Source: Cellvibrio sp. KY-GH-1 (GTDB lineage: Bacteria > Pseudomonadota > Gammaproteobacteria > Pseudomonadales > Cellvibrionaceae). From it: a stretch of DNA of 64,000 nucleotides. Shown here one piece after another: positions 34,869 through 43,781 of the stretch; positions within the stretch are counted from its first letter, which is position 1; each line of letters opens with the position of its first letter. Under the pieces are notes generated by a model. That model did no database searches. It saw nothing but the letters and a program-made list of their open reading frames with translations, and was not told where the DNA came from. The stretch covers positions 5,683,501-5,747,500 of the forward strand of contig NZ_CP031728.1 in the NCBI RefSeq assembly GCF_008806975.1. Reading direction: 5' to 3'. Both the position numbers and the translations under genes were made by a program.

Positions 34869-36650
34869 GTGAAATCGATTAGGTCTCGTGTTGTTCAAAC
34901 GTTTATGTTTGTTGCGGCAAGCCTCGTTGCCGGCCTAAGTAGTGGCAATACCGGTGCTCCAAGTTTCTTGCGTGCAGATGGTCACTTTATTGTGAATGAG
35001 CAGGGCGACAAAGTCCTACTGCGCGGAATGGGGTTGGGCGGCTGGATGCTGCAAGAAGGTTACATGCTCAAGTTGGGGAATCTGGGGCAGCAACATGTAA
35101 TACGTGCAAAATTTGAAGCGTTGGCTGGCAAAGCCGCAAGCGACGAATTTTATAACGCCTGGCTTGCCAACCACACTACCAAGGCGGATATAGATGCAAT
35201 GGCGCAATGGGGCTTTAACTCAGTGCGCCTGCCAATGCATTTCAATCTTTATACCTTGCCGATTGAGCAGGAACCTGTGGTTGGTCAAAACACCTGGCTG
35301 GACCAGGGCTTTGTCATGACTGATCAATTAATCGCCTGGGCCAAGGCGAATAATATGTATGTGATTCTGGATTTGCATGCAGCACCGGGCGGGCAGGGTA
35401 ATGATTTCGCCATTTCTGATCGCAATCCAAACCTGCCCTCACTCTGGCAGAGTGAAGCCAACCAGCAAAAAATGATCGCCCTCTGGCGCAAGCTTGCACA
35501 GCGTTATGCCAATGAACCCACTGTTGGAGCTTACGACATTATCAATGAGCCCAACTGGGGCTTTGAAAATGCAGCGGATAAAAATGGTTGTAAAGAAACC
35601 AAAAATGCACCGCTGAAAAAGTTATTGCAGGATGTGACCCAGGCTATTCGTGAAGTGGATAACAAACACATCGTCATTATCGAAGGCAATTGCTGGGGCA
35701 ATAATTATTCCGGGGTGCTGCCTTTGTCGGATAACGCCGAGGCAAACAAAAACCTGGTGCTGAGTTTCCATAAATATTGGAACAACAACACTGTTGGCGA
35801 TATCAGCGGCCATTTGGCGCTGCGCGAAAAATACAATATGCCCATCTGGTTGGGGGAATCAGGCGAAAATTCCAACCTCTGGTTTACTGATGCAATTCAA
35901 TTGGTGGAGTCCCAGGGAATTGGCTGGGCCTGGTGGCCGTTGAAAAAACTTGGGTTTAATAATCCTCTCGAAATAAAACCCAATGCAGATTATTGGAAAG
36001 TGGTTGACTATTTAACGGGTAAGGGTGAGAAACCCAGCGCCGCTGTTGCAAAAAAAGCATTGCTGCAATTAGCGGAGGATATTCGGTTCGAGAAAAATCA
36101 GTTCCACCCGGAAGTGATTGATGCCATGTTTCGTCAACCTTATTCCTATACCAGCGTGCCCTTTAAAAATCACCGCATTAAAAAGTCCGGCGGCACAGTA
36201 TTAGCTGTGGATTTTGATATGGGTCGCAGTGGCGTTGCCTACTGGGATGTTGACTCTGCCAATTATCACGTATCGACTGGTAAAGAGCGTACGCTCTGGA
36301 ACCGTGGCACGACTTATCGCAATGAAGGTGTAGATATTGAATTCGATGCGACAAAAAAATCCTATGTGGTAACTCATTTTGAAGCCGGTGAATGGTTGGA
36401 TTATACGGTGCAGGTGGATAAAGCTGGCACTTATGAACTCGCAGCGGTTGTTAAAGCGCCAAATGGCGACGGGAAAATGAGTGTGAGTGTGAACAATCAA
36501 AATTTAAATGCAGACGTAAATGTACCTGCATCACAAAATTATCAATCAGTAACAATTTCGAGTGTAAAATTGTTACAAGGTGCTAACAGGTTACGGTTTT
36601 ACTCAAAATCAGGAGCGTATAATCTCCATTCGTTAGTGTTACACCCTTGA
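34869..36650 (+). CDS. Secreted GH5 endoglucanase-like enzyme with C-terminal CBM6
   Basis: A 593-residue secreted enzyme. Signal peptide to about LSSGNTGA; a GH5 (beta/alpha)8 domain about residues 35-385 with VLLRGMGLGGWMLQEG, FNSVRLPMHFN, catalytic acid/base Glu227 in DIINEPNWG and nucleophile Glu330 in WLGESGE; then a linker and a CBM6-like beta-sandwich about 445-593 (HFEAGEWLDYTVQVDKAGTYEL; SGAYNLHSLVLHP). Specificity within GH5 cannot be fixed from sequence, but the neighbouring GH16 and GH128 enzymes make a beta-glucan likely (inference). Monocistronic, with a dyad upstream and a terminator downstream. Start ATG is preceded by AAGAGG; the annotated first codon is GTG at 34869. Confidence 0.88.
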   Translation: MKSIRSRVVQTFMFVAASLVAGLSSGNTGAPSFLRADGHFIVNEQGDKVLLRGMGLGGWMLQEGYMLKLGNLGQQHVIRAKFEALAGKAASDEFYNAWLANHTTKADIDAMAQWGFNSVRLPMHFNLYTLPIEQEPVVGQNTWLDQGFVMTDQLIAWAKANNMYVILDLHAAPGGQGNDFAISDRNPNLPSLWQSEANQQKMIALWRKLAQRYANEPTVGAYDIINEPNWGFENAADKNGCKETKNAPLKKLLQDVTQAIREVDNKHIVIIEGNCWGNNYSGVLPLSDNAEANKNLVLSFHKYWNNNTVGDISGHLALREKYNMPIWLGESGENSNLWFTDAIQLVESQGIGWAWWPLKKLGFNNPLEIKPNADYWKVVDYLTGKGEKPSAAVAKKALLQLAEDIRFEKNQFHPEVIDAMFRQPYSYTSVPFKNHRIKKSGGTVLAVDFDMGRSGVAYWDVDSANYHVSTGKERTLWNRGTTYRNEGVDIEFDATKKSYVVTHFEAGEWLDYTVQVDKAGTYELAAVVKAPNGDGKMSVSVNNQNLNADVNVPASQNYQSVTISSVKLLQGANRLRFYSKSGAYNLHSLVLHP

Positions 36651-36701
36651 TGCTTTTTTCTCGTGCTGTAGCGAATCGTTTTCCGATTTAGCTATCCCCT
36701 C

Positions 36702-36726
36702 GGGAGCCTTATGGCTCCCTTTTTTA
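36702..36726 (+). terminator. Terminator of the GH5 gene
   Basis: GGGAGCC (36702-36708), loop TTAT, GGCTCCC (36713-36719), then seven T. Confidence 0.92.
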
Positions 36727-36882
36727 TCTAAAATATTTTTTGCGCACCAACTCATTTATTGCGTGATTCAATTCAAATTATTTTGGTCGTATGCCTGCAG
36801 TTGATTAAACGAACGCCTATTTTTTGGTTCTTTGCGTTTGGTAGAACCTGTTGTCACGGATTTGCTTGCACAATTTTTTCGA

Positions 36883-36909
36883 TTCGATAGTTAACCGATT
36901 ATCGAAGCG
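36883..36909. promoter_or_regulatory. Inverted repeat upstream of the second GH16 gene
   Basis: TTCGATA (36883-36889) and TATCGAA (36900-36906) form a 7-bp dyad with a 10-base spacer; it runs into TCGAAGCG (36902-36909), related to the TCGAACGC motifs upstream of the other two glucanase genes. The rest of the 329-base gap shows only the GH5 terminator. Confidence 0.45.
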
Positions 36910-36979
36910 TAACGGCAGCGCAGTTTCTTATCGGGAACTGTGATTCCCGCAAGCTTAATAACCACAGCAGGAACATAAT

Positions 36980-39244
36980 ATGAATAATTCCACGCTCAAC
37001 TCGACCCGCTTTAGAAAATACTCTCGCCATTTTTTGTCATTGGCAGTTACTCTCGTAATGAGTAGTGCCGCGAATGCGCAAACGCTTATTTGGAGTGATG
37101 AATTTAACGGCTCCCAGTTAGACCCGAATGCCTGGAATATTGAAACTGGCACTGGCATCAATGGTGATTGGGGTACAGGGCAATTGGACCGCGCTACTGA
37201 ACGCCCGGAAAATATCAGCATTAAACAAGGTATTGCTGGTGCCGATGGTGGTGCCTTGGCTATTACCACCCGCAAGGAATTTTATATCGATAAGGATTAC
37301 ACCAGCGGCCGCATTAACACGGCTGGCAAAGTCGCTTTCGGCCCAGGTTACAAAATTGAAGCGCGTGTTTGGGCAAAGGATGTGAAATACAAAGGGCAAG
37401 GATTTGCGTTCTGGATGATGCCCAATGAAATTCCGCCCGGTGAAGATCATTTAATGTGGCCACAAGGTGGTGAAGTGGACATTATGGAATACGTTGGCTC
37501 CATTCCCTTCCATAATTTGGGCACCGTGCATTACGCCTGGTTCTGGGAAAATAATGCCTATCAGGATTGGAACCATGGCCATCTCGGCGGTTACTACAGC
37601 TATAAAGATAAGCAGGGGCCAGATGAGCCCGAGTGGATTCAAGTGGACCTCGGCAGTGCACAAGGGTTTAATCAAGTTGTTTTAAATTGGGAAGGCGCTT
37701 ACGGCAAAACTTACAAAATCCAAACCTCTAATGATCAAGTGAATTGGACCGATGTTTATTCCACTGCCAACGGTGATGGCGGTGTGGATGTGATCAACGC
37801 GAATGGTAATGGTCGCTATGTGCGCATGTACGGCAGCGAGCGTGCAACTGAGTGGAGTTACTCGCTGTTTGAATTTGAAATTAAAAATTTTGCCGGTACT
37901 AACCTCGCGTTAAATCGGCTTGTTACCGTTTCTTCATTGCAAGCACCGGATCTCGCTGGGGCAAATGCGGTGGACGGACAAACCTCCACGCGCTGGAGCA
38001 GTAATCTGCGCAACCCGGGTTATGGCAATTATCCACCTGCGGTAAATGACCAGAATGCAGGCAGCTGGGGTTGGCACACTTACGGTGTGAATTGGCATAG
38101 CGACCGCATCGAATTTTATGTGGATGGCAATGTGTATCACATCCATTATTTAAATGATGGCGGTGCATTCCCTCCGGCAGATGGCAATGATTCTGCGCGC
38201 ACGGAAATTCGCAATGGCAAACGTACCTATGTTTCTGAATATTCCAACCACTTTCCGGAATGGCATCCGTTCGAGCACCAAATGTATTTAATTTTAAGTT
38301 CGGGTGTGGGCGGTCAATCCGGATTTACTTACGGTGGTGGAATTGTTCCTGAAGCAGTATTCCCAGCATCGACATTAATAGACTGGGTGCGTGTGTATTC
38401 ATTGGGCGGAGGTAAACCTCCCGTGCTGCCACCGACAACACCGCCAGTGAATCCACCGGATAATACCAACCTTGCGTTAAATAAAATTGCGGTAGCTTCA
38501 TCGCAAGAAGCAGAAGTTATGTCTGCAACTCAAGCGGTGGATGGCAATACCAATTCGCGTTGGGCCAGCCAATGGACAGATGCACAATGGATTTATGTGG
38601 ATCTCGGTAGCAGCAAAGCCATTAATCGCGTGCTATTAAAATGGGAAGCTGCCTACGGCAAGTCCTATCAAATCCAGGTATCGGATGACAAAGTAAATTG
38701 GACCACTATTTATTCCACCACTACCGGCGATGGTGGTGTGGATGATATTACAGCGTCAGGCACTTGCCGCTATGTGCGCATGAACGGCACTCAGCGGGGT
38801 ACGGGTTATGGTTATTCGCTGTTTGATTTTGAAGTCTATGGCGGCGGAATTTCTCCACCAGTAACCACCAACAAAGCGCTGAATAAACCAGCAACGTCTT
38901 CGAGTGATGAAGGCGCCGCCTGGAATGCCGCGCAAGCAGTGGATGGCAATGTGAATACCCGTTGGGCCAGCCAATGGAGTGATGCGCAATGGATTAAAGT
39001 GGATCTTGGTTCAGTGCAAAGCATTAGCCGTGTAAAACTCAATTGGGAAGGTGCTTTCGGAAAAAACTACCAAGTGCAAACCTCAATCGACAACCTGAAC
39101 TGGACAACCATTCACACAGTAACCAACGGTGATGGTGCAATTGATGATTTAACAGTAAGTGGTTCAGGCCGTTATGTGCGTATTAATGGCACAGCTCGCG
39201 GTACGGGTTACGGTTATTCGTTGTGGGATTTTGAGGTTTATTGA
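36980..39244 (+). CDS. Secreted GH16 beta-glucanase with a permuted CBM32 inserted in the catalytic domain and two C-terminal CBM32
   Basis: A 754-residue secreted enzyme. Signal peptide to about residue 34 (SSAANAQ). The GH16 domain starts at TLIWSDEFNG and carries E165-V-D167-I-M-E170. At about residue 217 it is interrupted: residues 218-345 are a CBM32 in the order C-terminal part (EWIQVDLGSAQGFNQ to FEFEIKNF) then N-terminal part (NLALNRLVTVSS to TRWSSNLRN). GH16 resumes at AGSWGWHTYGVNWHSDRIEFYVDG and ends about residue 478 (DWVRVYSLGG). A Pro/Thr linker leads to CBM32 modules at about 500-622 and 632-754 in normal order. GH16 with this active-site type suggests beta-1,3-glucan hydrolysis (inference). 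A terminator follows. Confidence 0.9.
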   Translation: MNNSTLNSTRFRKYSRHFLSLAVTLVMSSAANAQTLIWSDEFNGSQLDPNAWNIETGTGINGDWGTGQLDRATERPENISIKQGIAGADGGALAITTRKEFYIDKDYTSGRINTAGKVAFGPGYKIEARVWAKDVKYKGQGFAFWMMPNEIPPGEDHLMWPQGGEVDIMEYVGSIPFHNLGTVHYAWFWENNAYQDWNHGHLGGYYSYKDKQGPDEPEWIQVDLGSAQGFNQVVLNWEGAYGKTYKIQTSNDQVNWTDVYSTANGDGGVDVINANGNGRYVRMYGSERATEWSYSLFEFEIKNFAGTNLALNRLVTVSSLQAPDLAGANAVDGQTSTRWSSNLRNPGYGNYPPAVNDQNAGSWGWHTYGVNWHSDRIEFYVDGNVYHIHYLNDGGAFPPADGNDSARTEIRNGKRTYVSEYSNHFPEWHPFEHQMYLILSSGVGGQSGFTYGGGIVPEAVFPASTLIDWVRVYSLGGGKPPVLPPTTPPVNPPDNTNLALNKIAVASSQEAEVMSATQAVDGNTNSRWASQWTDAQWIYVDLGSSKAINRVLLKWEAAYGKSYQIQVSDDKVNWTTIYSTTTGDGGVDDITASGTCRYVRMNGTQRGTGYGYSLFDFEVYGGGISPPVTTNKALNKPATSSSDEGAAWNAAQAVDGNVNTRWASQWSDAQWIKVDLGSVQSISRVKLNWEGAFGKNYQVQTSIDNLNWTTIHTVTNGDGAIDDLTVSGSGRYVRINGTARGTGYGYSLWDFEVY

Positions 39245-39262
39245 TTGTAAAATTCTGATCCC

Positions 39263-39289
39263 AAAAGGCGGCATTTTTGCCGCCTTTTT
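39263..39289 (+). terminator. Terminator of the GH16-CBM32 gene
   Basis: GGCGGC (39267-39272) and GCCGCC (39279-39284) with flanking AAAA/TTTT extend the stem; loop ATTTTT; T-run follows. Confidence 0.88.
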
Positions 39290-39703
39290 ATTTTGTGGGA
39301 TAAAGTTTTAGTTGATTTTCCTGGTTCCTTATCCAAAACCAACGCCAGCAATTATAAGTATTTCAGCCATCTTGCTATCAGGGGTAGTTTGCCTGTACCA
39401 ATGGAGCGCCAGATGTGGATATTCACTTTCTGTGTTTGAGTGTGTCGCTTAAGACCCGTTTACAAAATGTGGTCAATTGCTATTATCCGATCTTATAAAT
39501 GCCCTCCTAAAATTAACAGGGCAAAGGACGATTCATTGAATGAATTCCTAAAACAACGGATGTAAAAATGGATGTACTGGCTGCTTCGTCAAGCCATATC
39601 AATATTCCAATATCGTGAATTTTAATATTCCCATTCTTATTTTTTATCCTGCTTCCCACATCCAATAGATTAGAGCGGGTTTTAGTATGTTGAGGAAGAT
39701 CAT
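39290..39703. other. Intergenic region after the glucan locus
   Basis: 414 bases with no credible gene. Two dyads are visible: TGCCCT/AGGGCA (about 39499-39522) and ATTCATT-G-AATGAAT (about 39532-39546). Base composition falls here towards the lower-GC accessory stretch. Confidence 0.4.
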
Positions 39704-40753
39704 ATGAAGAATACAGCTTTGAAAAAAACAACTATCAAAGTGATAGGGGGTGTTGGAATTGCTGCTCTTTCTGGCTCATTGCAGGCGGCGAGTTTTGATT
39801 GTACAAAGGCGGCAACCTCAATTGAAAAGATGATTTGCTCCAATCCAACAGTTTCACAATTGGATAGTGAATTGGGTAGTACATATCAGGTTGTGGTTAA
39901 GAGTGCAGATAATAAAAATGAAATTAAAAGGCTACAACGGGCGTGGCTAAAAAATGAGAGAAATTTATGTAAAGATGTTGCTTGCCTAATACAGATTTAC
40001 CAGGATCGCATTAATTTTCTGTCTTCGATTATTCGTTCTCCAGCAATCAGTAAAGGCTTTGGGTTTGGCGCATTATTAATGCGCGACGCTAAAAAACATT
40101 CACTTAATGACAGTTTCCCGCTTAAATTCAAATTGGTGTTCGGTGAGGCTTACCCGTTCTGTCAGTCTTATGTGGATATGTTGAATAAAACAAAATATAT
40201 GGAATACCCAATATGCGAAAGAAAAGTATTGCCTGGATATGGGCAATTTAAAGCATTAGTGTGGGATGTGGTCGCCGATGAGGTGGAGATAAAACAAACA
40301 ATCGAAGGGGGCATTAAATGGCAGCATGCCTCATTTAAGGGGTTGGATGCAGCTGATTACCTAGAGGCTATTAGGGAATTCAGGTTGCAAATGGAAAATA
40401 TAGGTGTATCTTTATTTAAAATATCAATGGATGTGGACAGAGATGGTGTTGTAGATACTCTTTATAAAAGAGTATTGAGATTGCGAGCGCATGAAAATAT
40501 AAGTTGGTGTGAGATGAATAATAATTTCTTTGTTTTTGATAATTCAATTTCAATTTATTCGGCGGAAAAGTATAAAGAGAAAGGATATCTTGGAATGAAT
40601 TTTAATGGTAATGATCAGTTGATAACGATTAATAATGTTTTGTATCACGAACATTGGAATTTAAAGTATGGAGTTAAAAATAATAAAGAAGCAATTAGTA
40701 TTTGGAGTATATCTGAACATAAAGAAAAAATTTGCGGTGTAAATATTGAGTAA
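39704..40753 (+). CDS. LprI-like (DUF1311) N-terminal domain protein with unknown C-terminal part
   Basis: A 349-residue protein with a signal peptide (to about LSGSLQAA). Residues about 28-110 match the lysozyme-inhibitor LprI N-terminal family: FDCTKAATSIEKMICSNPTVSQLDSELG ... QRAWLKNERNLCKD, with four Cys expected to form disulfides. The remaining 240 residues are unassigned, contain further Cys (EAYPFCQSYVDML, YPICERKVLPG) and a possible Asp-rich turn (MDVDRDGVVDTLYKR). Codon use becomes markedly AT-rich toward the 3' end, unlike the glucan locus, suggesting horizontal acquisition. Function of the whole is unknown. Confidence 0.72.
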   Translation: MKNTALKKTTIKVIGGVGIAALSGSLQAASFDCTKAATSIEKMICSNPTVSQLDSELGSTYQVVVKSADNKNEIKRLQRAWLKNERNLCKDVACLIQIYQDRINFLSSIIRSPAISKGFGFGALLMRDAKKHSLNDSFPLKFKLVFGEAYPFCQSYVDMLNKTKYMEYPICERKVLPGYGQFKALVWDVVADEVEIKQTIEGGIKWQHASFKGLDAADYLEAIREFRLQMENIGVSLFKISMDVDRDGVVDTLYKRVLRLRAHENISWCEMNNNFFVFDNSISIYSAEKYKEKGYLGMNFNGNDQLITINNVLYHEHWNLKYGVKNNKEAISIWSISEHKEKICGVNIE

Positions 40754-40781
40754 TTAATTTTTTGGTAAGTTTATTTTTGGG

Positions 40782-40964
40782 GTGATTGATGTAGAGATCA
40801 CAGAAATATCGTCGCGTGCTGTTGAGAAGCTCTGTTTGGACGATGCAGAGATTGGATTGCTCGTCCAGGTAATGGCAAGTTTTGACCCGCTAGAGGGAAC
40901 TAGCTTGCGCAATCGAATTACATCAATAGATCACAATCAGTTAACACTTGCCGTTGAAAGTTAA
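40782..40964 (+). CDS. Possible small protein (60 residues)
   Basis: An open frame from GTG 40782 to 40964 encoding an acidic, helical-looking peptide (EISSRAVEKLCLDDAEIGLLVQVMASFD). No good ribosome site is present (TTTGGG abuts the start), and I recognise no family. It may be a remnant. The rest of the gap from 40754 to 41200 shows no gene. Confidence 0.3.
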   Translation: MIDVEITEISSRAVEKLCLDDAEIGLLVQVMASFDPLEGTSLRNRITSIDHNQLTLAVES

Positions 40965-41155
40965 TTGAGTGAGCGTGCCGGTGAAAAAATCATTTTGGAT
41001 TTGAGTAACCGGTTTGCTCTCGGATGCAGATGAGGGGCAATAGGTCTTAAACAGCATCCTTGCATCTGTATTGAAGGATTATGGTGCTTTTGCAGAGGCA
41101 GAAAATTTTTATAGCCTTGTCGAAACCCCATCTCCCCAATCGACTATTAAGTACC

Positions 41156-41177
41156 ATAATCATGGTTAACTGATTAT
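41156..41177. promoter_or_regulatory. Inverted repeat upstream of the AHSA1/VOC pair
   Basis: ATAATCA (41156-41162) and TGATTAT (41171-41177) form a 7-bp dyad with an 8-base spacer, 24 bases before the start codon. The size fits an ArsR- or TetR-type operator. Confidence 0.4.
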
Positions 41178-41200
41178 TTCACCTTAATAGGAGATTCATT

Positions 41201-41647
41201 ATGTCTACCAACAGCGTGCATTTTCACCGTGTTTTACGCAGCACGCCGGAAAAGGTTTACCGGGCCTTTACCGATGCAGATGCCTTTGCGCGATGGCTCC
41301 CACCCTGCGGGTTTACCGCCAAAGTTCACCATTTTGATGCCAAGGTTGGTGGCTCCTACAAAATGTCATTCACCAACTTTACTACCGGGAATAGCCATTC
41401 CTTTGGCGGTACCTATCTGGAATTAACGCCGCATAAGTACATCTCCTATAGCGCGAAATTTGACGACCCCAATTTACCCGGAGAAATGCGCACAACCGTG
41501 GAGTTAACTCCTGTGCCCTGTGGTGTTGAAGTTAACATCAAACAGGAAGGAATTCCCGCCGTTATTCCTGTGTCTGGTTGTTATCTTGGCTGGCAAGAAT
41601 CGCTGCAGTTTTTGGCGCAATTAGTAGAGCCGGAAATTCCGGAATAA
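41201..41647 (+). CDS. AHSA1-type SRPBCC domain protein
   Basis: A 148-residue START-like fold protein. It begins VHFHRVLRSTPEKVYRAFTDADAFARWLPP and contains GGSYKMSFTNF and VTVELTP-like strands, the signature of the Aha1-C-terminal/SRPBCC family, which bind hydrophobic ligands in a deep cavity. Ribosome site AGGAG precedes the ATG. It is followed 48 bases later by a PhnB-like VOC gene, a very common pairing. No enzymatic role can be read. Confidence 0.88.
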   Translation: MSTNSVHFHRVLRSTPEKVYRAFTDADAFARWLPPCGFTAKVHHFDAKVGGSYKMSFTNFTTGNSHSFGGTYLELTPHKYISYSAKFDDPNLPGEMRTTVELTPVPCGVEVNIKQEGIPAVIPVSGCYLGWQESLQFLAQLVEPEIPE

Positions 41648-41695
41648 GTTGCCTCATGCTCTGGCCGAACCTGATATTAACTATGGAGAAGTGAT

Positions 41696-42181
41696 ATGAC
41701 TAACCCAGCAAAAAATACCATCTGCATTTGGTATGATCGTGATGCCGAAGCAGCGGCGCGCTTTTATGCCGATACCTTTCCCGATTCATTTGTGACTGCT
41801 GTGAATCTCGCACCGGGCGATTATCCGTCAGGTAAGCAAGGCAATGTACTAACGGTTGAATTCACCGTAATGGGAATTTCTTGTCTGGGCCTCAATGGCG
41901 GTCCTGCGTTCAAACACACCGAAGCCTTTTCATTTCAAATCGCCACCAAAGACCAGGCCGAAACTGATCGGTATTGGAATGCGATAGTCAATAATGGTGG
42001 CCAGGAAAGTGAATGTGGTTGGTGTAAGGATAAATGGGGCATATCCTGGCAAATTACACCCATCGTATTATCCAAAGGCGTCACTGACCCAAATCCCGTT
42101 ATTGCCAAACGCGTATTCGAAGCCATGATGACCATGCGCAAGATTGATGTGGCGGCAATTGAAAAAGCGATTGGGGGGTAA
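41696..42181 (+). CDS. PhnB-like VOC (glyoxalase superfamily) protein
   Basis: A 161-residue protein with the 3-demethylubiquinone methyltransferase/PhnB-like VOC pattern: CIWYDRDAEAAARFYADTFPDSFV, GLNGGPAFKHTEAFSFQIATKDQAETDRYW and GWCKDKWGISWQITP. The family forms betaalphabetabetabeta dimers; many members have unknown substrates. Probably co-transcribed with the upstream SRPBCC gene; a terminator follows. Confidence 0.88.
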   Translation: MTNPAKNTICIWYDRDAEAAARFYADTFPDSFVTAVNLAPGDYPSGKQGNVLTVEFTVMGISCLGLNGGPAFKHTEAFSFQIATKDQAETDRYWNAIVNNGGQESECGWCKDKWGISWQITPIVLSKGVTDPNPVIAKRVFEAMMTMRKIDVAAIEKAIGG

Positions 42182-42206
42182 CTTCTATTGCTGTAGTAAA
42201 AACTTC

Positions 42207-42234
42207 ATTAAGGCAGTTTATACTGCCTTAATTT
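42207..42234 (+). terminator. Terminator after the AHSA1/VOC pair
   Basis: ATTAAGGCAGT (42207-42217), loop TTAT, ACTGCCTTAAT (42222-42232), then a short T-run. An 11-bp stem. Confidence 0.85.
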
Positions 42235-42409
42235 CCCCTCCCTGTTTGCGCAGCTAACGCCTTTATTTTAAGAATAAAAGTAGGTTGTTTGCAGCTGCGT
42301 TCCAAGTTTGAAGCCTGGCTTTATAAATAAGCGCATGAAATAATTAACTGCATAGCCTTTTTATTGGTATTGCGTTTTTATTCGTTTATTTATCTAAAGG
42401 GAATCAAAA

Positions 42410-42919
42410 ATGATAAAGCGTTTAATGTTACTTGTTTTGTTGCTAGTACCAACCAGTTCCTATGCTGGTTTACTCTCGGGCGATATCACCGCCGTTCCTG
42501 AGTCAAAGGGTGTTTTTTCTTGGGGAGATGGTGTTAACAACCTGCACCAGCAGTGGTCTATCGCTTATTTTAATTATTCAGGCTGGTTTTATTCGTCAGA
42601 ATATAGTGAGTCTAATGCGGATGTTTTTGTTTATAGTGGGCTCGCTGATATAAGCTTGGCCGGTGATGCCTCTTTGTTTGAGTATCAATCATCAGGTGCA
42701 GTCCACGCATGGGAAGGCGATACTGTTTTCTTTCGTGGCACTAATGGGTCTTATGGGGCTTGGAAAATTGATGCTATAGATGGTTTTTATGATCCGACAG
42801 CGATCTTTCCGTATCGCAACTTTCTATCCGGAACCTGGTATTTTCTAGAAGATGGAAAATCTGACTTTTCCGTTAGCAAGGTTTCTGATCCCTACCGCCA
42901 ACTTCGGACAGTTAACTAA
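42410..42919 (+). pseudogene. Secreted protein gene truncated by an IS3-family element
   Basis: The gene encodes a signal peptide (MIKRLMLLVLLLVPTSSYAG) and a beta-rich, aromatic-rich domain (GVFSWGDGVNNLHQQWSIAYFNYSGWFYSSE; DTVFFRGTNGSYGAWKIDAIDG). The native sequence ends at 42885, about residue 158 (FSVSKV); the last residues (SDPYRQLRTVN) are read from the left inverted repeat of the IS. Sequence beyond the right end of the IS (44141-44226) contains an open stretch that could be the severed tail, but it is not clearly in register. I do not recognise the family. Confidence 0.75.
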
Positions 42920-43767
42920 CATACATTTTTTGCCTCAAAGCGCTCGGGGCTAACAAAGCCAATAGCGCTGTGACGGCGGTAGCGATTGTAATCCACTTCG
43001 ATATATTCAAAAATAGATTCGCGCGTGTGCTTTCCATCTAGCAATGGCTCGCCGTGAACCAGCTCAACCTTAAGTGAATGAAAGAAGCTTTCCGCACACG
43101 CATTGTCCCAGCAATCACCCTTGCGACTCATACTCTGTATTAGCGAATATTTTTCCAGTAAATCCCTAAACGCATGCGATACATATTGGCTGCCACGGTC
43201 ACTGTGAACAATAACGCTTTTTGGGAATTTTCGTCGCCACAACGCCATCATCAATGAATCACAAACCAATTGCGCATCAATATGTTTGCTCATCGACCAA
43301 CCAACAACTTTTCGAGAATATAAATCAATCATCACGGCCAGATACAACCAACCTTCTGTAGTTTGAATATAAGTAATATCGGTCACCCATTTTTCATTAG
43401 GTTGTTGCGCAGAAAAATCTCTAGCCAACAGGTTGGGCGCAACAGGTAGTGTATGATTGCTGTCCGTAGTCACCTTGAACAGCTTGGCCGCTTTTGCAAT
43501 TAACCCCTGCCGTTTCAGGCTTTTCCGAATGGCTTTTATGTCGAGCGGATTATCTTGCTCCGCCAAATCATAAAAAATCCGATCCGCGCCATACCGGCCT
43601 TTTCCAGCCTCAAATGCTGCCTTTACCAACGCATCAATCGCTTCTCTTTGCTGCATGCGCCAACTAACCATTTCACGATTATCAAGCCAGCTGTAATACC
43701 CACTTCGCGAAACCAACAGAACGCGCGCCATCATCGCGATTGAATATAGCGCGCTATTTGTCAGCAT
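42916..43767 (-). CDS. IS3-family transposase OrfB (DDE integrase domain)
   Basis: A 283-residue catalytic subunit. An N-terminal HTH_21 region (SGYYSWLDNREMVSWRMQQREAIDAL) is followed by the rve integrase core with Asp in WVTDITYI, Asp in VIVHSDRGSQY and Glu in NACAESFFHSLKVE, i.e. an intact DDE triad. Its frame is -1 relative to orfA and extends upstream to the A-rich stretch at the orfA stop (CAAAAATAA), where programmed -1 frameshifting would give an OrfAB fusion reading ...KHQ-K-I-K-R-Y-E-F-M.... The element may still be active. Confidence 0.92.
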   Translation of the reverse strand: MLTNSALYSIAMMARVLLVSRSGYYSWLDNREMVSWRMQQREAIDALVKAAFEAGKGRYGADRIFYDLAEQDNPLDIKAIRKSLKRQGLIAKAAKLFKVTTDSNHTLPVAPNLLARDFSAQQPNEKWVTDITYIQTTEGWLYLAVMIDLYSRKVVGWSMSKHIDAQLVCDSLMMALWRRKFPKSVIVHSDRGSQYVSHAFRDLLEKYSLIQSMSRKGDCWDNACAESFFHSLKVELVHGEPLLDGKHTRESIFEYIEVDYNRYRRHSAIGFVSPERFEAKNVC

Positions 43768-43781
43768 AAATTCGTAGCGTT

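Noticed and set aside
39513..39731. 72-codon minus-strand frame upstream of the LprI-like gene
   Set aside because: It overlaps the start and signal peptide of that gene, and its sequence has no family features.
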